DNA from: Flavivirga rizhaonensis | GTDB lineage: Bacteria > Bacteroidota > Bacteroidia > Flavobacteriales > Flavobacteriaceae | DNA length: 64,000 nt | Assembly: GCF_004791695.1 (NCBI RefSeq) | Contig: NZ_SRSO01000009.1 | Span: 62,001-126,000 of the forward strand | Direction of reading: 5' to 3' | Shown here: piece by piece, positions 36,775-45,666 of the stretch | Numbering within the stretch: the stretch's first letter is position 1 | How the letters are laid out: each line of letters begins with the position of its first letter | Made by a program: the position numbers and the translations under genes | Notes under the pieces: generated by a model | Databases searched by the model: none | The model's input: only the letters and a program-made list of their open reading frames with translations | Told to the model about the DNA's origin: nothing

Positions 36775-37701
36775 TTAATTATTCTGTACTGTTTGAATGA
36801 AAATATCGTTTACACTTGGTATTAATTCAACAAAATGAGATATCTCTCCTTTTGAAGTTAAATAACTTAATAAATCATTTGGTGTATCCGTTTGAGATAG
36901 TTTTATGTTTAATTTTAATTCATCTTCTAACGTTTTAAAATTAGCTTCAGAAATATCAAATTTATTTGCTAATTCCTGTTCTAAACCTTCTTTATTATTT
37001 ATCCGAATACCAACTTCATAAGTATTTATTTTATAATCTCGTTTTATATCAATCAATTTTCCATCAAGAATTTTATTCGATTTATGGATCAATGCTATAT
37101 CATCACAAAGTTCTTCTACAGATTCCATCCTGTGGGTTGAAAAAATAACAGTGGCACCTTCTTCTCGTAGACGTAAAATTTCATCTTTAATTAAATTGGC
37201 ATTTATAGGGTCGAAACCTGAAAATGGTTCATCAAAAATTAAAAGCTTAGGTTGATGTAGCACAGTGACCACAAATTGTATTTTTTGAGCCATTCCCTTA
37301 GATAACTCTTGAATTTTCTTGTTCCACCAATCTCCAATTTCTAAGCGATCAAACCAATATTTTAATCGTGCTTTAGCTTCTGCTTTGCTTAAACCTTTTA
37401 ATTGGGCCAAATATAAAGCCTGCTCCCCTACTTTCATAGATTTATAAAGCCCTCTTTCTTCGGGTAAATAACCAATATCTTTTATATGAACAGGGTTAAG
37501 TAATTCGCCATCTAAGTGTACTTTCCCATAATCTGGCATAGTTATTTGGTTAATAACTCGTATGAGTGTTGTTTTACCTGCTCCATTAGGTCCTAACAAA
37601 CCAAATATGCTGCCCTTAGGAACTGTAATTGACACTTTATTAAGTGCTTTAAAGTCTCCGAAGTTTTTAGAAACTTCGGAGACTTCTAGTAAGTTCTTCA
37701 T
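36775..37701 (-). CDS. ABC transporter ATP-binding protein (NatA-like)
   Basis: A 308-aa ATPase. Walker A GPNGAGKT lies near residue 37, Q-loop YLPEERGLYK, signature LSKGMAQKIQF, Walker B LLIFDEPFSGFDP and the H-loop FSTHRMESVEELC. The C-terminal ~90 residues contain the DUF4162-like extension usual for NatA/YhaQ. First gene of a minus-strand operon: ATPase, permease, MscS channel, then the sigma-54-type regulator. The shared operon suggests a role in the cell envelope or ion stress, by inference. Confidence 0.92.
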   Translation of the reverse strand: MKNLLEVSEVSKNFGDFKALNKVSITVPKGSIFGLLGPNGAGKTTLIRVINQITMPDYGKVHLDGELLNPVHIKDIGYLPEERGLYKSMKVGEQALYLAQLKGLSKAEAKARLKYWFDRLEIGDWWNKKIQELSKGMAQKIQFVVTVLHQPKLLIFDEPFSGFDPINANLIKDEILRLREEGATVIFSTHRMESVEELCDDIALIHKSNKILDGKLIDIKRDYKINTYEVGIRINNKEGLEQELANKFDISEANFKTLEDELKLNIKLSQTDTPNDLLSYLTSKGEISHFVELIPSVNDIFIQTVQNN

Positions 37702-38010
37702 TCTTATTTTTTAATTGACTTGATTGATGTAAATATATTAAATGTTATAAACTAACATATTAAATAATACTATAAAAGACTTTAAATAAAAGGATTAACT
37801 TTATAAAAACAAAACCCACCCTTAAACGATTTAAGGATGGGAAAAAAATTGCTATGAAAAAGAAAAATTACCACTAAAATAAATTAGTGATAATTCAAAT
37901 ATAGTTATTTTTTACATAATAATAACAAAACTATAAGAGAACTTTCTTTTGTAGTTTAAAAAATTTGCGTGCATAATCCTTGTCCTTATTACTAAAAAAT
38001 GTTCTTCTTA
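37702..38010. other. 309-bp intergenic region with a minus-strand terminator
   Basis: No convincing ORF. It contains the hairpin at 37815-37841 and AT-rich sequence upstream of the ABC operon, where that operon's promoter must lie. The ~170 bases between the dnaJ stop and the hairpin form an unusually long 3' untranslated region. Confidence 0.5.
37815..37841 (-). terminator. Terminator downstream of dnaJ
   Basis: Stem CCCACCCTTAAA / TTTAAGGATGGG with one A/C mismatch and a 3-base loop. On the minus strand it is followed by TTTTGTTTTT, as expected for factor-independent termination of grpE-dnaJ. Confidence 0.75.
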
Positions 38011-39132
38011 TTACGAGAACATATCTTTCACTTTTTCAAAAAATGATTTATCAGAACTTTCTGGTTTTGGCTCAAAATGTTCGTCATTTCTCATAGACTC
38101 AAAAAATTCTTTTTGGTGTTTATTCAACGTTTTTGGTGTCCAAACATTTACATGAACTAATAAATCTCCTTTACCATAACCATTTATACTTGGTATACCT
38201 TTTCCGCGTAAGCGTAAAATTTTGCCAGATTGTACACCTGCTTCTACTTTAATACGCACTTTACCGGTTACGGTATCGATTTCTTTAGAAGTTCCTAAAA
38301 CAGCATCTGGATAACTTACATATAAATCATAGTGTAAATTATCGCCTTCTCGCTGTAATTTATCATGATTTTCCTCTTCAATAACGACTATAAGATCTCC
38401 AGAAACACCATTTCCTGGTGCTTCATTACCTTTACTAGACACTTTAAGTTGCATACCATCTACAACACCCGCGGGTATTTTTATGGAAACCGTTTCTTCG
38501 ACAACTTTTAAACCTTGTGAATCGGCATCATTTGGCTTTTTATCGAGAGTTTGCCCTGCTCCTCCACAAACATTACACGGTGCTGATGTTTGCATCCTAC
38601 CAAGAATAGTATTTGCTATACGTGTTACTTGACCGCTACCATTACATGTTGAACATGTTTTATAGGTTGTTCCTGGTGCTTGAACTTTACGCTTAACTTT
38701 TACTTTTTTCTCTACGCCATTAGCAATTTCTTCTAAAGTCAATTTTACACGAATACGAAGATTACTTCCTTTTACACGACGTTGGCCTCCACCACCGCCA
38801 AAACCAGAGAATCCACCGCCACCAAAACCACCACCAAAAATATCTCCGAATTGACTAAAAATATCATCCATATTCATGCCGCCTCCACCAAAGCCTCCAC
38901 CGCCATTTTCAAAGGCTTGATGACCAAATTGATCGTAACGTGCTTTTTTATCGGCATCACTCAACACCTCATAGGCTTCCGCTGCTTCTTTAAATTTAGC
39001 TTCTGCTTCTTTATCATCCGGATTCTTGTCTGGATGAAATTCTATAGCTTTTTTTCGGTAAGCTTTTTTTATTTCTGAAGAGGTTGCTCCTTTGCTAACT
39101 CCTAAAACCTCGTAATAATCTCTTTTAGCCAT
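38011..39132 (-). CDS. dnaJ: Chaperone DnaJ with a reduced zinc finger
   Basis: A 373-aa Hsp40 co-chaperone that stimulates DnaK ATPase. J domain with HPD at ~33-35, Gly/Phe-rich region ~70-120, client-binding domains ([25 protein letters not shown]) and a C-terminal dimer region. Only two of the four CxxCxGxG motifs remain (CSTCNGSG near 158, CNVCGGAG near 181). Aligned by eye to E. coli DnaJ these are motifs 2 and 3, which form zinc site II; the positions of motifs 1 and 4 carry no Cys. It is 9 bases downstream of grpE, so it is co-transcribed. Confidence 0.96.
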   Translation of the reverse strand: MAKRDYYEVLGVSKGATSSEIKKAYRKKAIEFHPDKNPDDKEAEAKFKEAAEAYEVLSDADKKARYDQFGHQAFENGGGGFGGGGMNMDDIFSQFGDIFGGGFGGGGFSGFGGGGGQRRVKGSNLRIRVKLTLEEIANGVEKKVKVKRKVQAPGTTYKTCSTCNGSGQVTRIANTILGRMQTSAPCNVCGGAGQTLDKKPNDADSQGLKVVEETVSIKIPAGVVDGMQLKVSSKGNEAPGNGVSGDLIVVIEEENHDKLQREGDNLHYDLYVSYPDAVLGTSKEIDTVTGKVRIKVEAGVQSGKILRLRGKGIPSINGYGKGDLLVHVNVWTPKTLNKHQKEFFESMRNDEHFEPKPESSDKSFFEKVKDMFS

Positions 39133-39141
39133 GTTTATATT

Positions 39142-39693
39142 TTATTGCCCTATAACAACTTTTGGAAAACGAATCACTTTCTCACCAAGTTTATACCCTT
39201 TTTCGATAACATCAATAATTTTTCCTTTTAAATCGTCACTAGGAGCTGGTATTTGAGTCACAGCTTCATGATCGTCTGCATTAAAAGCATCTCCTTTTTC
39301 AACTTTTACAGCTGTTAATCCTTTTTGTTCTAAAGTTGTTACCAACTTTTGGTAAATTAACAAAACACCTTTACGTAACTCTTCTGCTTCTTTATCTTCT
39401 TCTATATGAGTTAATGCACGCTCAAAATCATCAAGAATTGGTAACAACGTTTTCATAACGTCTTCGCTCGCTGTCGAAAATAACTCAACGCGCTCTTTTG
39501 AAGTACGACGTTTATAATTTTCAAATTCAGCAAATAATCGTAGAAACTTATCTTTCTCTTGTTTTAATTCTTCTTGAAGCTTTTCTTCAACAGTTTGTTC
39601 TTCAACAACCTGTTCTTCAACATCAACAGTTTCGCTTTGTACACCGTCTATTTGATCGTTTTCTATATCGTTAGTTTTTTCTTTCTTACTCAT
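39142..39693 (-). CDS. grpE: Nucleotide exchange factor GrpE
   Basis: A 183-aa protein that releases ADP from DnaK. The N-terminal ~50 residues are acidic and disordered (EEQVVEEQTVEEKLQEEL). A long coiled coil then runs to FLRLFAEFENYKRRTSKER. The C-terminal beta domain has GDAFNADDHEAVTQIP and IDVIEKGYKLGEKVIRFPKVVIG, the GrpE signature. First gene of a grpE-dnaJ operon; dnaK is not in the window. Confidence 0.96.
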   Translation of the reverse strand: MSKKEKTNDIENDQIDGVQSETVDVEEQVVEEQTVEEKLQEELKQEKDKFLRLFAEFENYKRRTSKERVELFSTASEDVMKTLLPILDDFERALTHIEEDKEAEELRKGVLLIYQKLVTTLEQKGLTAVKVEKGDAFNADDHEAVTQIPAPSDDLKGKIIDVIEKGYKLGEKVIRFPKVVIGQ

Positions 39694-40075
39694 TACTGCA
39701 TTTAAATTTTATACAAATACTAAAATTAGTTGGCAAAAGTACTGCCAATATTATAAAAATGTCATAATGTCATTAAATATTTTTTCAATATTAATTCAAG
39801 GGGCTTTTTGTCCATAATTAACTGGAGAATTATTTTTCCTGACTCAAGTTTTTATTGGAATGTAAATTTTTACGTTAATACTAATTTAAATCCAAAAACA
39901 ACCTGTTTATTAGATTTGGGATTAAGAGGAAAAAACTATTTTGCATTTGATATAGGCTATAAACTTAATAATAAAATAAGCTTAAAAAGCTAGATTTTCC
40001 TCAAATCAAACAATAATAACAAATAGTTTTTTTGATACAAGTTACCCTAGGACATCAATTATTTTTGGGTATACT
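39694..40075. other. 382-bp intergenic region with a possible fossil ORF
   Basis: It holds the grpE promoter region and an open plus-strand frame at about 39778-39993. The translation has alternating aromatic and polar residues (FYWNVNFYVN, FAFDIGYKLNNKISLK), reminiscent of the last strands of an outer-membrane barrel. It has no ATG start, signal peptide or promoter box, so it may be the remnant of a lost gene. Confidence 0.3.
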
Positions 40076-40981
40076 CTATTTTAATAAGTCCTCTAGAGCA
40101 GACAACAGGTGATGATATTTAAAAACAAACCCCTTATTTTCTATTTTCTTAGAACTAACCCTTTGGCTTTCAAATAGCAATACATGCATCTCACCTAATA
40201 CTAACTTTAAAAAGGGTTTAGGAATATTAGGCAAAAACAAAGGTCTACGTATCACATTAGACGCCATTTTTATTAACTCATTGTTTGTAACAGGGTTTGG
40301 TGCTACGCCATTATAAACGCCTTTTAAGTTATTTTCTAAGACATATAAAAACATATTTGCTAAATCCTGAATATGAATCCAGGACTGCCATTGTTTACCG
40401 TTACCAAAAGCTGCACCCAATCCAAACCTAATAGGCTTGACCATTTCTTGAAGTGCTCCACCATTTTCAGCCAGAACCAAGCCTATTCTTATTTTGGAAA
40501 CAGTAATATCCAATTTGTCAAACGCATCAACCTCTTGTTCCCATATCTGAACTACCTGGCTTAAAAAAGATTTACTAAAATCTTTAGAGCTTTCTTCGTA
40601 ATAATTAATTAAGGAATCTGAGTAAATTCCAATAGCACTAGCAGAAATGACTTGTTTTATAGTATGACTCTCTCCTTTTAAAGCATTAACTAGTAACTGA
40701 GTTGTTATTTTCCTACTGGATAAAATGTCTTTTTTATAAGAAGGCGTCCAGCGTTTAGAAACAGTTGCTCCTGCCAGATGTATAATAGCATCAACATGCT
40801 TAAAACAATCCGTATCTATATCTTGACTCTTAGGATTCCAATAATACCCTTGATAACTTTCTTTTTGAGATATTTTAGTTTTACGTGTTGTTAAGTAATT
40901 AACCGCAATACCTTTCTCTTGACAAAGCTTTACAATCTCCTGCCCTATTAAGCCTGTCGCTCCTGTTATTAAAACTCGCAT
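40076..40981 (-). CDS. TIGR01777-family NAD(P)-dependent epimerase-like protein
   Basis: A 301-aa Rossmann-fold protein. The N-terminal dinucleotide motif is TGATGLIGQEIV, followed by IIHLAGATVSKRWT and the family-typical SASAIGIYSD, with WEQEVD, RIGLVLAENGGAL and WQSWIHIQDLA further on. These are hallmarks of the TIGR01777/YfcH (SulA-like) branch of extended SDRs. The substrate is unknown across the family. Monocistronic. Confidence 0.92.
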   Translation of the reverse strand: MRVLITGATGLIGQEIVKLCQEKGIAVNYLTTRKTKISQKESYQGYYWNPKSQDIDTDCFKHVDAIIHLAGATVSKRWTPSYKKDILSSRKITTQLLVNALKGESHTIKQVISASAIGIYSDSLINYYEESSKDFSKSFLSQVVQIWEQEVDAFDKLDITVSKIRIGLVLAENGGALQEMVKPIRFGLGAAFGNGKQWQSWIHIQDLANMFLYVLENNLKGVYNGVAPNPVTNNELIKMASNVIRRPLFLPNIPKPFLKLVLGEMHVLLFESQRVSSKKIENKGFVFKYHHLLSALEDLLK

Positions 40982-41192
40982 TTTCTTTTTTTATTAAAGT
41001 TACAAAAAGACATACCTGTATGCTAACGTTTTATATTAGGTTTAACAGTCTACAATCTGTAGACCAGGAAATTATAAGTGCCCTTTAGAAAACTATTAAT
41101 ATTGCTGAATAGCTTCTTTACAAGCGCGTAACATTTAACTTCGCTGAATACTAACCTTTCCTTTAATATATAGCATTTAACTTCGTTGAATG
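40982..41192. repeat. Duplicated 3' end of mnmD with interleaved direct repeats
   Basis: Bases 41112-41136 repeat the mnmD 3' end at 41197-41221 (25 bases, one mismatch; both contain GCTTCTTTACAAGC). Inside, CATTTAACTTCGCTGAAT (41132-41149) recurs at 41174-41191 with one mismatch. Read on the minus strand, the outer copy would continue the gene as ...MLRACKEAIQQY then stop, probably the ancestral C-terminus. A small hairpin GTCTACA/TGTAGAC lies at 41048-41064. Confidence 0.75.
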
Positions 41193-41882
41193 TCACGCTT
41201 CTTTACAAGCACGTAACATTTCACGTTTACCAGGTGGCCCAGGTAAACGCTCAACAACAAAGCCAACTGATTTCATAGCTCGGCGTACACTTCCTTTTGC
41301 TGAATAAGTAACCAAAACGCCTCCTACTTTTAATGCATTATACATTTTTAAGAATATGGACTCTGTCCACAATTCAGGCTGTACCCTAGCTCCAAAAGCA
41401 TCAAAATATATAATATTGTACATGTTTTTTTCTGCGATTTCTGAAAAGAAACGATTTTGTTTCTCTATTGAAAAGTTTTCAGAAACTATATACTTTTTCT
41501 CCCAAGTTGCTTTATGTAGCTGTTTAAAAAGAAACGCTTTATTCTGTGCATTTAATTCAATCGGATAATTTAACTGATCAATTTCATCCATTAAAACTGG
41601 ATAACCTTCTACTCCAAAATAGTTAATATTGATATTTAATTTTTCTGCTTCTAATAAGGTAATAAAAGCGTTTAATCCCGTACCAAAACCAATTTCTAAA
41701 ATAGTTGCCCGCTTATTTAAGTTTTTGCTTTGTTCAACATTATAGAAGTGAAGCAAGCCATGTTTTATAAACACATGGTAAGCTTCTTGTATAGCACCAT
41801 GTTTTGAATGGTATTGCTCATCCCAATCAGGTAAATGTATGGTTGATGAACCATCTGCTGTTATTACAACTTCTCGTTTCAA
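41193..41882 (-). CDS. mnmD: tRNA 5-methylaminomethyl-2-thiouridine methyltransferase
   Basis: A 229-aa Rossmann-fold methyltransferase of the MnmD type, the stand-alone methylating half of MnmC, which finishes the wobble uridine of certain tRNAs. SAM motif I is ILEIGFGTGLNAF. IIYFDAFGARVQPELWT and LVTYSAKGSVRRAMKSVGF lead to the hallmark PGPPGKREMLRA at the C-terminus. The last codons have been altered by a local duplication, so the protein now ends CKEA. It lies 2 bases downstream of the DUF4920 lipoprotein gene. Confidence 0.92.
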   Translation of the reverse strand: MKREVVITADGSSTIHLPDWDEQYHSKHGAIQEAYHVFIKHGLLHFYNVEQSKNLNKRATILEIGFGTGLNAFITLLEAEKLNININYFGVEGYPVLMDEIDQLNYPIELNAQNKAFLFKQLHKATWEKKYIVSENFSIEKQNRFFSEIAEKNMYNIIYFDAFGARVQPELWTESIFLKMYNALKVGGVLVTYSAKGSVRRAMKSVGFVVERLPGPPGKREMLRACKEA

Positions 41883-41884
41883 AA

Positions 41885-42388
41885 TTATTGTTTTAATAAT
41901 ACGCCATCAGCTTCAAACGAATAGGTCCTTTTAGGTTCAGTAATTGCAGCTATAGCTTCAGTAGATTTACCTGCATCTTCAGCATAATGCCTCAATTCAT
42001 CAATTGGTACTTCTTTCACATAAGCCTTTCCATTTACAATAACCTCTTTACCTGCAATGTTTTTAGGTACAAAAAAACCGTAGTCTTTAAATTTCACCAT
42101 GACTTCATTACCGTCCTCTAAATTTAAGGTCATCCAACACCCTTTTGCCTGACAGACACTATTAACCTTAGCAAGCATTTTAGAATTAATAGAATCTCCT
42201 ATATTCATAGTTTTGTAGTGTAATGCCATAGATGTGGCTGCTATAGCATCATCTGCAATTATCTCTTTTCCAAAAGATGTATATTCTACAGCTTCTTTTT
42301 TTGGTATTTTTTCAGATGATTCCTCATTTTTATTTCTGCAAGAATTTAACATTAAGACACATATAATTACTAAGATAATCGACTTCAT
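41885..42388 (-). CDS. DUF4920 lipoprotein
   Basis: A 167-aa predicted lipoprotein. The lipobox LNSC is at ~13-16 and the mature protein would be anchored at Cys16. The body (SINSKMLAKVNSVCQAKGCWM ... EVMVKFKDYGFFVPKN) fits DUF4920, a Bacteroidetes family with an OB-like fold and a CxxKGCW motif. It probably faces the periplasm. First gene of a pair with mnmD, with no obvious functional link. Confidence 0.88.
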   Translation of the reverse strand: MKSIILVIICVLMLNSCRNKNEESSEKIPKKEAVEYTSFGKEIIADDAIAATSMALHYKTMNIGDSINSKMLAKVNSVCQAKGCWMTLNLEDGNEVMVKFKDYGFFVPKNIAGKEVIVNGKAYVKEVPIDELRHYAEDAGKSTEAIAAITEPKRTYSFEADGVLLKQ

Positions 42389-42453
42389 GTTATGAATATT
42401 TTAATTTTAAACGATTTATATAAATATACCATTTTTTTAAAAACGTTTTTACC

Positions 42454-42461
42454 TAAATTTG
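42454..42461 (+). promoter_or_regulatory. -7 promoter box for ilvE
   Basis: TAAATTTG is an exact TAnnTTTG match, 21 bases before the ATG at 42483. Confidence 0.5.
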
Positions 42462-42482
42462 TATCATTAAATAACTAGACTT

Positions 42483-43550
42483 ATGAACTCTATAATCAAC
42501 AATATTGAGATTATAAAAGCCAAAATTACTAAAATAAATGATGTAGATTTTGACAATTTAAAATTTGGGCATGTATTTTCCGATCACATGCTAGAATGCA
42601 ATTTTAAAAATGGTGAATGGCAAGCTCCTAAGGTCATCCCTTACCAAGCTATTAGTTTAGATCCATCTGCTAAAATTTTTCATTATGGTCAATCTGTCTT
42701 TGAAGGTATGAAAGCCTACAAAGATGCGAACGAAGACATCTGGTTATTTCGTCCTATTGAGAATTTTAAACGTTTAAATATTTCGTCAAAACGTTTAGCG
42801 ATTCCTGAATTGCCAGAAAGCTATTTTATGGATGGTCTTAAAACATTATTACAAGTTGATAATGAATGGATTCCGAAAAAAGATGGAAGCTCTTTATATA
42901 TAAGACCTTTTGTTTTTGCTTCTGGTAACGGTTTTCATGCCTCTCCTGCCGATGAATATACGTTTATTATAGCTTGTGCGCCTTCTGGATCTTATTTTTC
43001 TGGAAAAGTGAGAGTTTTAATTGAAGAAAAATACTCACGTTCTGCTAACGGTGGTGTTGGTTTTGCTAAAGCTGGTGGAAATTATGCCGGACAATTTTAC
43101 CCAACACAATTGGCTATAGAAAAAGGATACCAACAAGTTATTTGGACAGACGATAACACTCATGAATATATTGAAGAAGCTGGTGCTATGAATATTTTTG
43201 TTCGTATAAACGATACACTTATTACAGGACCTACTAGTGATAGAATTCTAGATGGTATTACTCGTAAGAGTATTATTGAATTAGCAGAAGCTAAAGGTAT
43301 TCCTGTAGAAGTTAGAAAACTGTCCGTTCATGAAGTGGTTGCTGCTGCAAAAGATGGTTCTCTAAAAGAAATGTTTGGTGCTGGTACGGCTGCAGTTATT
43401 TCCCCTATTGCTGGCTTTGGTTATAAAGGTGAAGATTTTGACTTACCTGAATTAGAAGACACTTATGCTAGTTCATTAAAGAAGCGAATAACTGATATAC
43501 AAACTAATAAAGCCGAAGATCCTTTTGGTTGGAGGTATAAAGTTGAATAA
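42483..43550 (+). CDS. ilvE: Branched-chain amino acid aminotransferase
   Basis: A 355-aa PLP enzyme of fold type IV that transfers amino groups between glutamate and the keto acids of Leu, Ile and Val. Seen here: HYGQSVFEGMKAYK, the PLP-lysine region GFAKAGGNYAG (~K196), the class signature EEAGAMNIFV, DGITRKSIIELA, and FGAGTAAVISPI binding the phosphate. Length matches the longer BCAT subgroup (~350 aa) shared by many bacteria and eukaryotes. Monocistronic, with its own promoter box and a hairpin terminator. Confidence 0.96.
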   Translation: MNSIINNIEIIKAKITKINDVDFDNLKFGHVFSDHMLECNFKNGEWQAPKVIPYQAISLDPSAKIFHYGQSVFEGMKAYKDANEDIWLFRPIENFKRLNISSKRLAIPELPESYFMDGLKTLLQVDNEWIPKKDGSSLYIRPFVFASGNGFHASPADEYTFIIACAPSGSYFSGKVRVLIEEKYSRSANGGVGFAKAGGNYAGQFYPTQLAIEKGYQQVIWTDDNTHEYIEEAGAMNIFVRINDTLITGPTSDRILDGITRKSIIELAEAKGIPVEVRKLSVHEVVAAAKDGSLKEMFGAGTAAVISPIAGFGYKGEDFDLPELEDTYASSLKKRITDIQTNKAEDPFGWRYKVE

Positions 43551-43573
43551 ACGATTAGGTAGACATATTTATA

Positions 43574-43714
43574 AAAAAGAGGCTGTCTGAAAAGCAATTA
43601 ATTATTGTCAAACTGAGCGCAGTCGAAGTTATAATGTTTTGAAAAATAAAGCATTTCGACTGCGCTCAATGTGACATTTAAACTAAAAACTTACTTTTTA
43701 GACAGCCTCTTTTT
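43574..43714. repeat. Composite cruciform repeat/terminator after ilvE
   Basis: The outer arms AAAAAGAGGCTGTCT (43574-43588) and its complement (43700-43714) continue through GAAAAG/CTTTTT. Nested inside, TGAGCGCAGTCGAA pairs with TTCGACTGCGCTCA, bordered by TGTCA and TGACA. The same modules occur at 22163, 45667, 58100 and inside icmF. The right arm overlaps the stop of the convergent pyrophosphohydrolase gene, so it probably terminates both genes. Confidence 0.85.
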
Positions 43715-44099
43715 ATTTATCTAATATAGATTCAATATTAGGTTTAAAATAATTAGGTCCTTTAAGCACCTTCCCATCTTCTCTATAAATTGGCTGCCCG
43801 TCTTCACCTAGTTTACTCATATTACTACGTTGTATTTCATCAAATACTTCCTCTATTTTATATTGCATGCCATGTTCAATAATGGTTCCACATAATATAT
43901 AAAGCATATCTCCTAATGCATCAGCAACTTCAACCAGATCATTATTATTAGCTGCTTCTAAATACTCTTCGTTTTCTTCTTTCATCAAATTGAATCGTAA
44001 CATATTTTTTTCTTTTCCTAAATCTGCTTTAGGGGATTCCCTATGCCCTATTTTAAATGCGGTATGAAACGCTTTTACAGCTTCTATTTTATTTTTCAT
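43713..44099 (-). CDS. MazG-like nucleotide pyrophosphohydrolase
   Basis: A 128-aa all-alpha pyrophosphohydrolase. The metal-binding acidic pattern is clear: LMKEENEEYLEAANNNDLVE, then VADALGDMLYILCG (EExxE ... ExxD). Such proteins hydrolyse nucleoside triphosphates or phosphoribosyl-ATP; here it is probably a housekeeping enzyme against non-canonical nucleotides. The C-terminal SKLGEDGQPIYREDGKVLKGPNYF is a conserved extension of the phage/bacterial MazG-like group. Stand-alone. Confidence 0.88.
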   Translation of the reverse strand: MKNKIEAVKAFHTAFKIGHRESPKADLGKEKNMLRFNLMKEENEEYLEAANNNDLVEVADALGDMLYILCGTIIEHGMQYKIEEVFDEIQRSNMSKLGEDGQPIYREDGKVLKGPNYFKPNIESILDK

Positions 44100-44151
44100 T
44101 AATTATAATGTTTTTTAATTTCCTTGGAGAAAGAAATCTTTAGTGTTTTCT

Positions 44152-44159
44152 TAAATTTG
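44152..44159 (+). promoter_or_regulatory. -7 promoter box for the small membrane protein
   Basis: TAAATTTG lies 16 bases before ATG 44175. It is inside the longer TTG-started frame, which supports the shorter protein. Confidence 0.5.
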
Positions 44160-44174
44160 CATAAAAATAACTAT

Positions 44175-44360
44175 ATGTTTAGTAAAGGTCAAATCATTTT
44201 CGGAGTTTTATTTTTTATTGCCTTCACCATTATAATAGGATATACTTACCGAAAAGATTTAAAACTTCATAAGCGTTTCTACGCTGGTAGTATATGGATT
44301 CTTCTTGCTTTTATCGCTTTTATTTTATTTATCGTTGCTATAAAGCTTTTATTTAAATAA
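44175..44360 (+). CDS. Small two-helix membrane protein
   Basis: 61 aa from ATG 44175 (a TTG at 44124 would give 78 aa but lies upstream of the promoter box). Two hydrophobic segments (~6-22 and ~38-58) flank the basic loop YRKDLKLHKRFY, so both termini are predicted on the same side. Conserved-looking but with no family I recognise. Confidence 0.7.
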   Translation: MFSKGQIIFGVLFFIAFTIIIGYTYRKDLKLHKRFYAGSIWILLAFIAFILFIVAIKLLFK

Positions 44361-44403
44361 ACATATTTTCTGATCTTTAAGTCTTTTTATCGTATTTTTT
44401 AAT

Positions 44404-44431
44404 CATTTCGTCGATTTTTTAGTCTTTTTCA
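44404..44431. promoter_or_regulatory. Candidate regulatory motif upstream of the 44508 lipoprotein gene
   Basis: CATTTCGTCGATTTTTTAGT followed by CTTTTTCA closely resembles 5867-5893 upstream of the giant adhesin at 5984 (CATTTCATTGTGTTTTTTTG then TCTTTCA). The shared layout ahead of two exported proteins suggests a common regulator, by inference. Confidence 0.35.
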
Positions 44432-44507
44432 ACGTAATCTTATTCATATTTTTTGCATAATCAAACTAATATTTCTAGCTATGCACATTCAATTCTAACA
44501 TTAACAA

Positions 44508-45605
44508 ATGATAACAAATCTTATGAAAATTTTTAAACCATTATTTACACTAATTGTATTTTCAATATTAGTGTATTCCTGTTCTTCAGATGACAACAAT
44601 AATGACAATGGAAACGAGCAACTAGCAAATGAGCAAAACCAATTGGAAGAGATTCCTGTTCCTTTAGCTAATTTAAATTCCGACATTTCCATCGATGGTG
44701 CAACAAAAAACCAAGGAACACCTCCAGCACCAAATAGCAATATAAATCTAGAAATAAGCTCAGATAAAGCAGAAGCTTTCCAAAGCTTTGGTTTTAATCT
44801 AAAGTTTTCTACTGTAGAAGCAAATGTTGCTGGTGCTTACTTATTATTTAAAGATTCAGATAACAATAATGCTTCTGACTATTTTGATATTCCTGTTTCT
44901 AGTTTCAAAACAAACAAATCTATTAAAAGTAACAAATCTAGAGGACCATTAAAAAAATCTAGCAAAACGCTTATAGATGATGAGTACGAAATTGATGTAG
45001 ATTTTGGAAACTCTTTTCCTCCTGGAAAATTTTGTGCTGATTTATGTATTTATGATTCAGAAAATAACATTAGCCAAATTGTTACTGTTTGTATTGAAGT
45101 AGAAGCATGGGGTGGTAATGCAGCTATTACTGGAGAATGGGTCTTTGACAGATCTCTTGATGATAACGAAAATGATGAAAAAACAGAAGTTACATGTGAA
45201 AACGAAGAGACAATAATTGTTGATGAACATATAGGAGAGACAACGTGGACACTAGTTCTTAATGAAAATGGAAGTTATTATGAAACTTATAAAGGTACTT
45301 TTCAGTATTTAGATTATAAAGCAACTGTTACTTCTTGTACGGCAGAATATACAAATAAAGAAGAAGATGAGAAGTATTCTGGTAATTGGGCATATAATGA
45401 AGAAAAGGAAACACTTACAATTATAGATTTTAAATTTGAAGATTTTCTGGATTCATCAAATAACGAAACAAATGAAAATGGTGATATATATTTTGATGGT
45501 GAAAATGTAACAGCAAGTATTGTAAATGGGGAATTGGTAATTACTGGCACCTACACTGAAGCTGGGCAAACTTATACTGACACTTCTATTTTTAAAAGAA
45601 AGTAA
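44508..45605 (+). CDS. Secreted lipoprotein with lipocalin-like C-terminal region
   Basis: A 365-aa predicted lipoprotein: MITNLMKIFKPLFTLIVFSI then lipobox VYSC near residues 23-26. A second in-frame ATG at 44523 would also give a good signal. The mature N-terminus is Asn/Asp-rich and disordered. The middle (~75-190) looks beta-rich (GAYLLFKDSDNNNASDYFDI). The last ~160 residues (ITGEWVFDRSL ... TWTLVLNENGSYYETYKGTF ... LTIIDFKF) fit a lipocalin-like family common in flavobacteria. Ligand unknown. Ends at a GAGGCTGTCT-type terminator. Confidence 0.85.
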   Translation: MITNLMKIFKPLFTLIVFSILVYSCSSDDNNNDNGNEQLANEQNQLEEIPVPLANLNSDISIDGATKNQGTPPAPNSNINLEISSDKAEAFQSFGFNLKFSTVEANVAGAYLLFKDSDNNNASDYFDIPVSSFKTNKSIKSNKSRGPLKKSSKTLIDDEYEIDVDFGNSFPPGKFCADLCIYDSENNISQIVTVCIEVEAWGGNAAITGEWVFDRSLDDNENDEKTEVTCENEETIIVDEHIGETTWTLVLNENGSYYETYKGTFQYLDYKATVTSCTAEYTNKEEDEKYSGNWAYNEEKETLTIIDFKFEDFLDSSNNETNENGDIYFDGENVTASIVNGELVITGTYTEAGQTYTDTSIFKRK

Positions 45606-45666
45606 ATCGTAATTATAATATAATTTCGAATCATCTTAAAATAGATTAACAATTTTTATAACATTA

